A DNA stretch of 64,000 nucleotides from Arthrobacter sp. Soil736 (GCF_001428005.1 NZ_LMSB01000001.1:297167-361166); one strand, 5' to 3'. Positions 37,785-45,885 are shown, counted from the stretch's first letter. The notes: generated from the sequence alone by a model not told the origin. Numbers and translations: made by a program.

Positions 37785-39526
37785 TGGCCCGCCTCACAGG
37801 TCGCGGTAGGGGTCGGCGCGGCAGACGCCCCGGCCGTCGCGGTCGGCCTCGGGGTGCTGGTCGCCGTGGGTCTTGGGGTGGCCGCAGGCGTCGTGCGTGT
37901 GGCACGCGGCGACGCGGAAGGGGTCGGCGACGGAGTGATGCATTCGTCCGAGGGGGCAGTGGTGCCCGTGCGTTCAAGGTTCTTGACGATGCGCTGGGCG
38001 TCGTAGAGATCGCGCGCGGGAACCGTCTGGCGGACCCGCTGCTGGGAGAACTGCGGCAGGGAATCCATCCGGATATCCGTGACTGCCTCCAGGGTGGACA
38101 GCTGGATGGGGCCGAGGCGCTGTGAAACGCCGTTGAAGATGGCCACCCGCTGATCGAACTCGCCGATGTAGTAGCGGGTCTGCGTCCAGGCGTACCCGAG
38201 CCACAGGCCCACGGCGAGGACCACAAGCGCCGCCGCCGCGATTCCCATGGTGATCCAGCGCCGCGGACGGCGCTCGGGCCCCGGTTCTTCGGCGGCCTCG
38301 CGGTCCTGCTCGGCTTTGTGGGTGAGGACGGTTGCTGCCCGGCGGGCCACAGTGCGGCCCGCGATGGTGGGAATGGAACCCGATTCGGCTGCCGTTACGG
38401 CTGCGCCGACGAGGAGGTGGGGCCTGGACGACAGCTCCTCGCGCAGCACTTCTGCCGACAGGTGTTCGCCCAGATGAGGATCGGTGCTGGTGCCGGGTTC
38501 CTTGGCCGTGGCTGATTCGGAACCCTCCGTGGCTGCCGCACCCGTTTCTTCACCCGTTACTTCAGCGGGTTCGGCATCTGTTTTGGGCGCACGTGTGGAC
38601 CCGGGTGCCGGTGCCGGAACCGGCGTCGCGGGCCCGGCGGCCGGTATCGCGGAGCCGGCCGCGGCTGCCGCGCCAGCTTCGGCGGCGGCAGCGGGCGTTG
38701 CCCCGGGTTCCCCGGCGGGAGGAACGACGTCGACGGCGGCCGTTCTGACGTCGTCGGCCGTTTCCTCGACAATTTCCGCCATGACGACGGTGACGTTGTC
38801 CGGGGCGCCCGCTTCGAGGGTGAGGTCAACGAGGGTTTCCACGCATTCGCGGAGGTCCTTCGTTTCCCGGACGGTCCGCTCCACGACATGGCCGGCCACG
38901 TAGTTCAGGCCGTCGGAGCACAGCAGCCAGCGTTCGCCGGGCTGCACTTCCAGCGTGGCGAGGTCCAGTTCGGGACTCGCGTCAACATCGCCGAGGACGC
39001 GCATGAGGACGTTCTTGTGCGGGTGGGTTTCGGCTTCTTCGGGGCGCAGCCGGCCTTCGTCGATCAGCCGCTGGACGAACGTGTGGTCCACGCTGATCTG
39101 CTCAAATTCGCCGCCGCGCAGGCGGTAGGCGCGGGAGTCGCCGATGTGGGCGAAGTGAAGCTTGCCTTCGGCCAGCAGCAGGGCTGTCACCGTCGTGCCC
39201 ATTCCGGCAAGCTTGGGATTGATGTGGACGAGTTCGGAAAGCAGGGAATTGGCCGTCTGGATTTCATCGGCCAGGACGGTGCCGGCATCGCCGTGGTATT
39301 CGTCCGTGTCCAGGTGGATCATGTCCAGAACCGTGGCGGCCGAGGCAACATCGCCGCCGGCGTGCCCGCCCATGCCATCCGCCACGACGGCAAGATGCTT
39401 GCCCACATAGGCCGAGTCATCATTTTTGGCACGGATGCGGCCGACGTCGGAACGGGCGGCGTAACGCAAAATGAGCGGCCGTTCCGAGGCTGGCGCCTTC
39501 TCCGCGGGAATGTCCGGAGCGGCCAT
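37781..39526 (-). CDS. pstP: PP2C-family Ser/Thr phosphatase PstP
   Basis: PstP reverses phosphorylation by PknA and PknB. The PP2C domain (about 15-245) contains RSDVGRIRAKNDDSAYV, the metal-binding VADGMGGHAGGDVAS, HIGDSRAYRL and SDGLNYVAG plus GAPDNVTVVMAEI. A long Ala/Glu/Pro-rich linker (about 255-400), a transmembrane helix (about 428-450) and a short extracellular domain with a Thr/Pro-rich tail follow. At 581 residues it is longer than the roughly 520-residue mycobacterial enzyme, mostly in the linker. It lies 2 bp after fhaB and overlaps the SEDS gene by ATGA. Confidence 0.94.
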   Translation of the reverse strand: MAAPDIPAEKAPASERPLILRYAARSDVGRIRAKNDDSAYVGKHLAVVADGMGGHAGGDVASAATVLDMIHLDTDEYHGDAGTVLADEIQTANSLLSELVHINPKLAGMGTTVTALLLAEGKLHFAHIGDSRAYRLRGGEFEQISVDHTFVQRLIDEGRLRPEEAETHPHKNVLMRVLGDVDASPELDLATLEVQPGERWLLCSDGLNYVAGHVVERTVRETKDLRECVETLVDLTLEAGAPDNVTVVMAEIVEETADDVRTAAVDVVPPAGEPGATPAAAAEAGAAAAAGSAIPAAGPATPVPAPAPGSTRAPKTDAEPAEVTGEETGAAATEGSESATAKEPGTSTDPHLGEHLSAEVLREELSSRPHLLVGAAVTAAESGSIPTIAGRTVARRAATVLTHKAEQDREAAEEPGPERRPRRWITMGIAAAALVVLAVGLWLGYAWTQTRYYIGEFDQRVAIFNGVSQRLGPIQLSTLEAVTDIRMDSLPQFSQQRVRQTVPARDLYDAQRIVKNLERTGTTAPSDECITPSPTPSASPRATRTTPAATPRPTATSTPRPTATAGASAAPTPTATCEAGQ

Positions 39527-39528
39527 GG

Positions 39529-40011
39529 CTATGGCCTCAATTCGATGACCGTCTTGCCGATTCTCACGGGTACACCAAGGTCCACGGGAAGGGCCCGGGT
39601 GAGCTGCTGTTCGGCCAGGTATGTGCCGTTGGTGGAGCCGAGATCCTCAATGAACCACCGGCTTCCCTGCGGGAAGAGCCGTGCATGCCTGCCGGAGGCG
39701 TAGTCGTCTTCAAGCACCAAAGTGGCCTCCTGGGCCCGGCCCAGCAGGATGGGGCTCGCAGCCAGGGGCACGGTGGTTCCCTTGAGCGGTCCTTCGGTGA
39801 CCACCAGTTGGCGCGCCTGCTGCTTGACGGGGGCGGGAGGCGGCTCGGCGAGCTCGGGGTTCTTGCGGACCTGCCGTGCCGTGGGCGCACCGGTGGCGGC
39901 CTTGCGGCCGATCATGAGGTCGCGGCGCATGGCGGAGACGATGCTGAAGATGAGTACCCAGAGAAGCAGAAGGAAGCCGAAGCGCAGGGCGGTAATGGTC
40001 AGTTCGCTCAT
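39529..40011 (-). CDS. fhaB: FHA-domain protein FhaB (FipA-like)
   Basis: FhaB binds phosphothreonine on kinase substrates and links PknA/PknB signalling to the divisome. The 160-residue protein has an N-terminal membrane helix (LRFGFLLLLWVLIFSIV, about 9-25), a basic linker and an FHA domain (about 85-160). The domain carries LLGRAQEATLVLEDDYASGRHARL with the conserved Gly-Arg and Ser/His, and STNGTYL. The start overlaps the fhaA stop as ATGA. Corresponding mycobacterial genes are Rv0019c and Rv0020c. Confidence 0.93.
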   Translation of the reverse strand: MSELTITALRFGFLLLLWVLIFSIVSAMRRDLMIGRKAATGAPTARQVRKNPELAEPPPAPVKQQARQLVVTEGPLKGTTVPLAASPILLGRAQEATLVLEDDYASGRHARLFPQGSRWFIEDLGSTNGTYLAEQQLTRALPVDLGVPVRIGKTVIELRP

Positions 40012-40748
40012 GGGCGGCCGCCAGTGTTGGCGGGCAGGAGGCGGAAGATGATTTTGGTCCGTCCCATCGTAATGGTGGAGCCGTCAGTAAGCTCCATGCT
40101 GCCGGCCACTTTATGTCCGTTGACGTAGCTGCCGTTGGTGGAACCCAGATCCACGGCCGTGGTGGTGCCGCCGGCAGTCTGGATTTCCAGGTGGCGGCGC
40201 GAAACTCCGGTGTCGTCCACCAAAATGTCAGCTTCTGATGAACGGCCCAGGACGATTGAGGGTGCGTTGAGTGAATACCGCTGGCCGTCGATGTCCAGGA
40301 CCGGCTGCATGCGGACCGGCTGGCGCCTGGGCGCTGCCGGTACGTTGGCGCGGGGCGCAGCCGGTGCGGGAGCGGAGGACTTTTCTGTCTTCGAGGTGAT
40401 CTCGAAGTCTCCGGCGCGGTGTGCTTCGTCCCGCCGGAAGGAAATCCGGACCGGGCCCTGCAACGTGTACCCCTGGCTGCGGACATGGTTGATCACCACA
40501 TCGCAGAGTTCCTCGGCCAGCGGGGTACCCCACTCCTGGGCCCGTTGGAAGTCGTCGTCGCTGAGCATCACGTCAAAGACGTTGGGGGCGAGGGTGCGTC
40601 CGGCGGCAACGGTGATGGCCTTATGGTCCACTTCGCGGCGCAGGCGGCTGGCGATTTCCACAGGCTCAACCTGGGCCTTGGAACCGGTGGAGAAGACACC
40701 GCGGACGGCCTTTTCGATGCCACGCTCGACTTTGTCCAGCAAACCCAT
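40008..40748 (-). CDS. fhaA: FhaA-type protein (DUF3662 plus FHA domain)
   Basis: The 246-residue protein has the N-terminal FhaA domain (DUF3662, about 1-120, starting GLLDKVERGIEKAVRGVF) and a C-terminal FHA domain (about 165-240) with IVLGRSSEADILVDDTGVS, RRHLEI and STNGSYVNG. In mycobacteria FhaA is phosphorylated by PknB and recruits the lipid II flippase MviN. I start at ATG 40748 after AAAGGAG. It is the first gene of the operon fhaA-fhaB-pstP-SEDS-pbpA-pknA-pknB, in which every junction is an overlap or a gap under 5 bp. Confidence 0.94.
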   Translation of the reverse strand: MGLLDKVERGIEKAVRGVFSTGSKAQVEPVEIASRLRREVDHKAITVAAGRTLAPNVFDVMLSDDDFQRAQEWGTPLAEELCDVVINHVRSQGYTLQGPVRISFRRDEAHRAGDFEITSKTEKSSAPAPAAPRANVPAAPRRQPVRMQPVLDIDGQRYSLNAPSIVLGRSSEADILVDDTGVSRRHLEIQTAGGTTTAVDLGSTNGSYVNGHKVAGSMELTDGSTITMGRTKIIFRLLPANTGGRP

Positions 40749-41159
40749 GGTCCCTCTCCTTTCCTTGCAGCTGCAGGGCAGCACATCTCGTGGAACTCAA
40801 CTGGCAACGCAGGTCACAACACAACAGCGGGCCCGCCGGAAGCGGACGCCTATACATCCGATACTACTGGCCACGTCCGTGAATGACCTTAATCCACAAC
40901 GCGCCGGACGCTCGATTCGTTCATTTCGGCGGCCCTGGTGTTTGCGGGATCACACGCCCTGCGGCGCGGTATCGCCGGGGTTCGGAGGGCGTGGAGGCCT
41001 GCTGCGATGCCTGCTCCGATGCCTGTGGACGGGGCCGGTGCGGCACCCCGGATAGGCTCGATTGGCATTTTGCCGGGATTGTCCGTTATGCTTGATCTCG
41101 CTGCTTTTACGCGGTTGAAACTCCGGATTCGGGAGCTGAAACCATGTGAAAGAAGTTGC
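40749..41159. other. Intergenic region between fhaA operon and tRNA-Leu
   Basis: This 411-bp stretch contains the divergent promoters of the fhaA operon (minus) and tRNA-Leu (plus). I see no gene. On the minus strand TATAGG near 40852 could be a -10 for fhaA but no clear -35 accompanies it. Confidence 0.45.
41062..41092 (+). promoter_or_regulatory. Candidate promoter of tRNA-Leu
   Basis: TTGGCA (41062-41067) and TATGCT (41087-41092) are 19 bp apart, about 70 bp upstream of the mature tRNA. The spacing is slightly long. Confidence 0.4.
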
Positions 41160-41242
41160 GCGCGAGTGGCGGAACGGCAGACGCGCTGGCTTCAGGTGCC
41201 AGTGTCCGAAAGGGCGTGGGGGTTCAAATCCCCCCTCGCGCA
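41160..41242 (+). tRNA. tRNA-Leu (CAG)
   Basis: The 83-nt class II tRNA has acceptor GCGCGAG/CTCGCGC, anticodon arm CTGGCTTCAGGTGCCAG with anticodon CAG, variable arm TGTCCGAAAGGGCGT and T arm GGGGGTTCAAATCCCCC. The discriminator is A and CCA is not encoded. It reads CUG, a very frequent Leu codon in this genome. Confidence 0.96.
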
Positions 41243-41248
41243 CGCATC

Positions 41249-41286
41249 AGAAACACCCCGGTCTTCAGACCGGGGTGTTTCTTTTT
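41249..41286 (+). terminator. Intrinsic terminator after tRNA-Leu
   Basis: A 16-bp perfect stem (AGAAACACCCCGGTCT / AGACCGGGGTGTTTCT) with a TC loop is followed by TTTTG. It terminates tRNA-Leu. Confidence 0.9.
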
Positions 41287-41320
41287 GCCCTCGCTCAGCC
41301 GCGTATTGCTCAACCGCGGA

Positions 41321-41670
41321 TCAGAAGACGGGCGTGACCAGGGTTCCGTCCGCTGCGTACTGCGCGAGATTCGCAAGCGTGAGTTCGGCCATGGCGGCCC
41401 GTGTCTCGATAGTGCCGCTTCCCAGGTGCGGCAGCAGGACCACATTCTCCATCGCCAGCAGATCCTGCGGAACCTTCGGCTCGTCGGCGTAGACGTCGAG
41501 GCCCGCGCCGGCCAGCTCACCGGCCAGCAGAGCCGCCACCAGAGCCTGTTCGTCCACAACGGAGCCCCTGGCGATATTAATGAGGTAGCCGTCAGGGCCG
41601 AGTGCCCCGATGACCTCACTGTCCACCACGTGCACAGACTCCGGACCGCCGGCGGCTGATTCCCACGCGC
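41321..41670 (-). pseudogene. C-terminal remnant of a D-2-hydroxyacid dehydrogenase
   Basis: The frame reads GGPESVHVVDSEVIGALGP, YLINIARGSVVDEQALVAAL, GAGLDVYADEPKVP and NVVLLPHLGSGTIETR, the C-terminal third of a glyoxylate/hydroxypyruvate-reductase-type dehydrogenase. It keeps the catalytic-loop Glu and His but lacks the N-terminal substrate domain and the dinucleotide-binding GxGxxG. About 110 of some 320 residues remain. Upstream of AAGGPES homology stops abruptly and the sequence runs into a LysR fragment on the opposite strand. It cannot be functional. Confidence 0.8.
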
Positions 41671-41689
41671 TTTCCGCTGGCTTTGGTAG

Positions 41690-42079
41690 CCGATCATGGT
41701 GGCAGTCCCGTCAGGTCACCGCTTGACGCAACTGAACCGGCAGCTGACGGCGGAAGACCTGCACGGCGAGGACCTCATCATGCACTCACCCACGCAGGCG
41801 CGCTACTTCTACGACCTGGTGGTCAGCCTGGTGTCCTCGCACCGGACGTTCGTGCACACCGTCAGCCAGATCCTGACCATGATTTTCCTCGTTGCCGCGG
41901 GCCGCGGCGTTGCGCTTGTGCCCCAGTCGGCAACCGTCCTGGGCATTGACGGGGTGGAGTACGTCGAGCTGGACGGCTTCGAGGTGGATCCGGTGGAGCT
42001 CCACGCCATCTGGATGCGCAACTCCCACAACCCGGCACTGCATCGCGTCCTCGAGGTCATCAACGAACAGGGCGACTAG
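41690..42079 (+). pseudogene. C-terminal remnant of a LysR-family regulator
   Basis: From about 41690 the frame reads MVAVPSGHRLTQLNRQLTAE, HRTFVHTVSQILTMIFLVAA, GVALVPQSATVLGIDGVEY and HAIWMRNSHNPALHRVLEVI, the distal half of a LysR substrate-binding domain. The N-terminal winged helix and first half of the effector domain (about 170 residues) are missing, and an in-frame TAG precedes the homology at 41687. It begins next to the truncated end of the dehydrogenase remnant. The two probably were a divergent regulator-target pair joined by one deletion. Confidence 0.78.
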
Positions 42080-42131
42080 AACTTCCCGGTGAATGGCGCT
42101 ACGGAATTGCCTGCGCGTGTATTTTGAGGGG

Positions 42132-43067
42132 ATGGAGGTCCTGGACTGGCTGCTCGACTCTGACCCTTCGATCCGCTGGCAGGTCCTGCGCGACCTCACA
42201 GATGCGCCTGCAGAGGACGTGCGCGCCGAGCGGGCCCGCGTCGCTACTGAGGGCTGGGGCGCCCGGCTGCTCGCGCTGCAAGGCGACGACGGACAATGGG
42301 ACGGGGGCACTTACTTCCCGTCGCCGTTCGATGACTCCGAGACCGGCCAGCCGTGGACCGCGACGACCTACAGCCTGCTGCTCCTGCGCGACTTCGGGCT
42401 CGACCCCGGCAGTGACGAGGCCCGCAGCGCGGTCCAACTCGTCCGGGAGAACAGCCGGTGGGAGGAGGGCGGTCAGCCGTTCTTCGACGGGGAAGTGGAG
42501 CCGTGCATCAACGGCATGGCGGTGACCCTCGGAACCTACTTCGGCGAGAACGTCGACGGCGTGGTCGCGCGGTTGCTCGGGGAGCAGCTCGAAGACGGCG
42601 GCTGGAACTGCGAGGCGGAACGGGGCTCAACACGGTCATCCTTCGGGACGACGATCAACGTGCTGGAAGGGCTTCTGGAACACGAACGCCCCACCGGCGG
42701 CTCGCCGGCGTCAGTCGCCACCCGCCGGCGCGGCGAGGAGTACCTGCTCGAGCGCGGACTCCTGCGCCGCAAGAGCACCGGCGAGCTGATCAACGCGGAC
42801 TGGCTGCACTTCTCGTATCCGACGCGCTGGTTCTACGACGTGCTCCGCGGCCTCGACTACTTCCGGGACGCCGGCGGCGCCCCGGACCAACGCCTCGCCG
42901 AGGCAGTCGGTGTGCTGCGCCCGAAACGGCAACCCGACGGCACCTGGCTGTTGGAAAACACCCATCCCGGACGGATCCATTTCGCCATGGAGGACGGCGA
43001 CGGATACCCGAGCAGGTGGAACACCCTCAGGGCGCTGCGGGTGCTCAAGTGGTACGAGCAGCCGTAG
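42132..43067 (+). CDS. Squalene-cyclase-like alpha/alpha-barrel repeat protein
   Basis: The 311-residue protein resembles the prenyltransferase/squalene-oxidocyclase repeat superfamily. Three QW-like motifs are visible: LQGDDGQWDGG (about 60-70), QLEDGGWNCE (about 157) and KRQPDGTWLLEN (about 275). No DxDD cyclase acid motif is apparent, so terpene cyclisation is unlikely and the role is unknown. N-terminal MEVLDWLLDSDPSIRWQVLR is typical of bacterial members annotated as hypothetical. I start at ATG 42132 after GAGGGG; an ATG at 42093 is in frame but poorly supported. It follows the LysR remnant. Confidence 0.75.
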   Translation: MEVLDWLLDSDPSIRWQVLRDLTDAPAEDVRAERARVATEGWGARLLALQGDDGQWDGGTYFPSPFDDSETGQPWTATTYSLLLLRDFGLDPGSDEARSAVQLVRENSRWEEGGQPFFDGEVEPCINGMAVTLGTYFGENVDGVVARLLGEQLEDGGWNCEAERGSTRSSFGTTINVLEGLLEHERPTGGSPASVATRRRGEEYLLERGLLRRKSTGELINADWLHFSYPTRWFYDVLRGLDYFRDAGGAPDQRLAEAVGVLRPKRQPDGTWLLENTHPGRIHFAMEDGDGYPSRWNTLRALRVLKWYEQP

Positions 43068-43089
43068 GCCGCTACGTAACCCGTCAGAC

Positions 43090-43362
43090 CTAATCTTCGG
43101 TGGCTTCCTCAGCGAGCTCGGCGAGAACGTCGGCGGCGTCACTGTTGCCGGCGGCGGCGAGGCGCCCAAGCTCTTTCAAGTCGCCCTTTTCCGCGGCGAG
43201 CTCAACCAGCTGGTCCGCAGCATCGCTGCTGCCGGCGTCGGCAAGTCGCCGCAGCTCCCCGAAATCCTCCCGCTCGGCGGCAAGTTCGACGAGTTCCCCG
43301 ACGGCGTCGAGGTCACCGCGGGCGGCTCGGTCCCGTAGGGCGGCGAGGTCAGAATCGGACAT
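43090..43362 (-). CDS. Small acidic Ala/Leu-rich repeat protein
   Basis: The 90-residue product consists of three helical repeats: LRDRAARGDLDAVGELVELA, LRRLADAGSSDAADQLVELA and LGRLAAAGNSDAADVLAELA, each about 25 residues with spacers. It is strongly acidic and has no Cys or membrane segment. The helix-loop-helix spacing recalls Sel1/TPR-like or HEAT-like solenoids but is too short to assign. GAAGG precedes the ATG. It ends 22 bp from the convergent gene at 42132-43067. Confidence 0.7.
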   Translation of the reverse strand: MSDSDLAALRDRAARGDLDAVGELVELAAEREDFGELRRLADAGSSDAADQLVELAAEKGDLKELGRLAAAGNSDAADVLAELAEEATED

Positions 43363-43382
43363 CGTGAGGACCTTCCATGGAG

Positions 43383-43838
43383 CTAAATGGACATTCTGCG
43401 TTCATAACGGGAGCGGGCGAGTTCGTATGCCTTGCGGAGCATATTCCGCGTAGCCTGAGTCGTCGATGGACCCGGGTTTACAACAGCCAGCCACCCCAGG
43501 GATCCGTAGACAGGATGGGCAAATACCGTGTCGGTCACGCTCGGGTCAATGTCATCCGGCTCGCCTGGCTGGTGGCCGGTCCACTCAACGAAGGCCGGCT
43601 TCCCGGCAGCGACATTGACGCGGAAGGATCCCGGCCGATCAAGGCGTGACCGCTCATCGTCGGGATAGTTCTTGGTCACGATGGTCGCAAACGGTTGAGT
43701 TGCCTTGGGCATGGCGCCGTCCGGCGCGTAATAGAAGAAGACATCACCCCACGCAATTTCGGGCGAGCCGTCTCCCGGGCCAGGCATGACCGCGAGTGTG
43801 CCGTCGAAGCTTTTCACGAATTCAATAACCTTATCCAT
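43383..43838 (-). CDS. DUF6194 family protein
   Basis: A 151-residue protein starts MDKVIEFVKSFDGTLAVMPG and contains WGDVFFYYAPDG, FATIVTKNYPDDERSRLDRP and FAHPVYGSLGWLAVVNPG, a pattern of the DUF6194 family, many members of which are small actinobacterial cytosolic proteins of unknown role. The ATG at 43838 has GAGG at a good distance; an ATG two codons upstream (43844) would place GAGG too close. It lies 20 bp upstream of the small repeat-protein gene on the same strand. Confidence 0.72.
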   Translation of the reverse strand: MDKVIEFVKSFDGTLAVMPGPGDGSPEIAWGDVFFYYAPDGAMPKATQPFATIVTKNYPDDERSRLDRPGSFRVNVAAGKPAFVEWTGHQPGEPDDIDPSVTDTVFAHPVYGSLGWLAVVNPGPSTTQATRNMLRKAYELARSRYERRMSI

Positions 43839-43924
43839 GGTCATGCCTCAAGCGTTGCAAACCGGGACCAGCTCCACAATGAGGGCCGGCCGTTTGGTGG
43901 GACTTGGAACCTTACGTGTGACTG

Positions 43925-44071
43925 TTACCCGAGCGCGAGACCGTGTTCCTCCAGCGCATCCTCGATGATACGGAGCGCCTTCGGACCGACGCCGTGCAGT
44001 TTGGATAGCTCCGCACGGGGGACACCTGCGAGCCACCTGGAATAGTCGGCCGCCTGAAACATGAACCGCAT
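43925..44071 (-). CDS. Short helix-hairpin-helix peptide
   Basis: A 48-codon frame encodes ADYSRWLAGVPRAELSKLHG followed by VGPKALRIIEDALEEHGLALG. The LSKLHGVGPKALRIIEDAL part is a clear helix-hairpin-helix, a non-specific DNA-binding motif. Related actinobacterial proteins are about 60-65 residues and include a second half-motif (PKIGAPATRAL) that is missing here. It may be a 5'-truncated relic or a genuine microprotein. Its ATG is 14 bp downstream of the transporter stop on the same strand, with a weak AGG ahead. Confidence 0.5.
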   Translation of the reverse strand: MRFMFQAADYSRWLAGVPRAELSKLHGVGPKALRIIEDALEEHGLALG

Positions 44072-44085
44072 GCGGATGCCTGCGC

Positions 44086-45048
44086 TTATGCCGTCGGATT
44101 AGGAACTTTCTCCGGTTGGCGCGGGACAGCCGATGCTCCGGGCGGGGCCTTGAGTTCCAGCCGCTGCCCCCACATGGTGCCAGCCAGCACGAGCAGCACA
44201 CCCAGGATGCCGACAGGGCCCAGGACGTCGCCGGCGAGGGTTACGCCGATGACTGCCGCCCAGACCGGCTCCGTTCCGAGCAGGAGGCTCACCCTGGTCG
44301 GAGAAGTCCTGCGTACCGCCCACATCTGGATGAAGAACGGGAACACCGTGCACACGATCACGAGATAGGCCATTTGCAGTACCGCGGGCCAGCTCATGCT
44401 TCCGGCATAGGCCGCGACGGGTGCGCCCCAGAGACCCGACAGGATGAGGAAAATCAGCCCGCAGGTCGCCATCTGCACGAAGGTCAGATTCAGCGAATCG
44501 ATGCGGCGTCCTGCCGAGAGCCGGTGCATCCCCGTCACATGGACCGCCCGAGCGGCTGCGGCCAGCAGGATCAGCAAGTCCCCGAAGCCGAAGGACGCAG
44601 AGGCGCCGCCCGTGGCGAGGAAGTACACGCCGGCAACCGCGATAACCGCGGCCAGGTAAAACAGCCCGCTCAGCTTCCGCTTGCCCACCACGGTCTCCAG
44701 CACGGGAGTCATCACGATGGTCAGGCTGATGATCAGCCCGGCGTTGGTGGTACTGGTAGCTGCAATGCCGAAGGTTTCGAAGGTAAAGACTGTCGACAAG
44801 AGCAGGCCAAGAATGCCGCCGATCACGGCCTCCGTCCTTTTCAGCCGCCTTCGCATTGCGACGAGGATCAGGCCAAGGGCAACGGCAGTCAGCAGCATTC
44901 GGACGGCAAGAACCGCCAGCACGGTGTCAGGGCTGACCAGTTCCTTGGCGACCCAGTACGTTGAACCCCATGCCACGGCAACAGCGAGCAGCAACACGTC
45001 GACGATCGATGTCCGTGTCGTGGCCCGTGCGGCCATGCGGTCAGGCAC
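44086..45048 (-). CDS. EamA/DMT family transporter
   Basis: The 320-residue protein has ten predicted membrane helices in two EamA repeats, starting VDVLLLAVAVAWGSTYWVAK (about 16-35), the conserved first helix of the family with its WGS element. Later helices include LSTVFTFETFGIAATSTTN and VSLLLGTEPVWAAVIGV, which carries the conserved Glu-Pro. It probably exports a metabolite; the substrate is unknown. The GTG start overlaps the TetR gene stop by 8 bp, so regulator and transporter are co-transcribed and probably respond to the same ligand. ATG 45036 is an alternative start. Confidence 0.85.
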   Translation of the reverse strand: MPDRMAARATTRTSIVDVLLLAVAVAWGSTYWVAKELVSPDTVLAVLAVRMLLTAVALGLILVAMRRRLKRTEAVIGGILGLLLSTVFTFETFGIAATSTTNAGLIISLTIVMTPVLETVVGKRKLSGLFYLAAVIAVAGVYFLATGGASASFGFGDLLILLAAAARAVHVTGMHRLSAGRRIDSLNLTFVQMATCGLIFLILSGLWGAPVAAYAGSMSWPAVLQMAYLVIVCTVFPFFIQMWAVRRTSPTRVSLLLGTEPVWAAVIGVTLAGDVLGPVGILGVLLVLAGTMWGQRLELKAPPGASAVPRQPEKVPNPTA

Positions 45049-45742
45049 TCCGAAGCGCCCCTAGCCCTGCAATCAGTGCCTCAAGCCCGAGGCTGAACGC
45101 CACGTCCGCCGGCCGTTCATGCCCCTGCGCAGCGAGGCTGCGCACAGCGCCGGTGAAGCTGGGCGTGACGTCGGCCATGGAACCGGAGTCGAAGATGTCC
45201 GCCGGCGCCGTGACGTCGTAGGCCGATCCGAAGATGAACGACTCCAGCGCCACGATGGACGAGACAATCCGCTCTTCCGGGAAGCCGGCGTCGCGGAATC
45301 CCGCGCTTACGGTCTCATACATGGCGAGCGTCTGCGGGGCGTCCGTCACCGGCAGCACCGCAATGACCGGGATCAGCGGGGTGTGGCGGGAGAACACGTC
45401 CCGGTAGCTCCACGCCCACTTCCGGACCGCTTCCTCCCAAGGCTCGGCGCCGAACGCTGACACGTCAACCAGGGCGGCAAGGTGGTCCTCCACCAGCAGC
45501 AGCACGTCGCGTTTGGATTCCATGTGGTTGTAGAGGGCCGACGGCGCCACGTTCAGTGAGCGGGCCAGTGCGGCCATGGTGAGGCCGTCGTAGCCCTTCT
45601 TTTCAATGAGCGTCAACGCGGCGGCCGTGATGCCGGCCTTGTCCAGAACCCCGCCCACCGGGCGGCCGGCACGGCGCCGACCGGCCTCGGATCTCGGTTC
45701 CCCCAGGGCTGTGCTTCCGGGGGCGGCTGGTGATGCCGGCAT
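45041..45742 (-). CDS. TetR-family regulator of the putrescine oxidase locus
   Basis: A TetR repressor has a DNA-binding N-terminus and a ligand-binding C-terminus. The helix-turn-helix is clear: ALTLIEKKGYDGLTMAALAR then SLNVAPSALYNHMESKRDVL. I start at ATG 45742 because AGAAAGG precedes it well, giving 233 residues with a 35-residue Arg/Pro/Ala-rich lead. ATG 45775 is possible. An ATG at 45838 lies inside the operator palindrome and is unlikely. It diverges from the putrescine oxidase gene across that palindrome and overlaps an EamA transporter gene downstream. Confidence 0.86.
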   Translation of the reverse strand: MPASPAAPGSTALGEPRSEAGRRRAGRPVGGVLDKAGITAAALTLIEKKGYDGLTMAALARSLNVAPSALYNHMESKRDVLLLVEDHLAALVDVSAFGAEPWEEAVRKWAWSYRDVFSRHTPLIPVIAVLPVTDAPQTLAMYETVSAGFRDAGFPEERIVSSIVALESFIFGSAYDVTAPADIFDSGSMADVTPSFTGAVRSLAAQGHERPADVAFSLGLEALIAGLGALRSA

Positions 45743-45824
45743 GGCTGGCCTTTCTGCGGGCGGTGTCCTCAGCATTATTCCATCAGCCTCTTCCCCGGGC
45801 AGGCCAAAGGCGCTATAGTCTTCA

Positions 45825-45845
45825 TAAATGAATGGCATTCATTTA
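45825..45845. promoter_or_regulatory. Perfect 21-bp palindromic operator between tetR and puo
   Basis: TAAATGAATG and its exact inverse CATTCATTTA flank a single G. The size and symmetry suit a TetR dimer. It lies between the divergent genes, and on the minus side a TATAGT (45814) may be a promoter element. A related half word (GAATGAAT) occurs at 47384 before the permease gene. Confidence 0.75.
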
Positions 45846-45885
45846 GTGGTCCGCATCACTCGGGCGGCCACAGAGAGAGGACATC

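Noticed and set aside
45775-45838. Longer N-terminus for the TetR regulator (start at 45838)
   Set aside because: That ATG sits inside the operator palindrome and no ribosome binding site fits; the ATG at 45742 has AGAAAGG.
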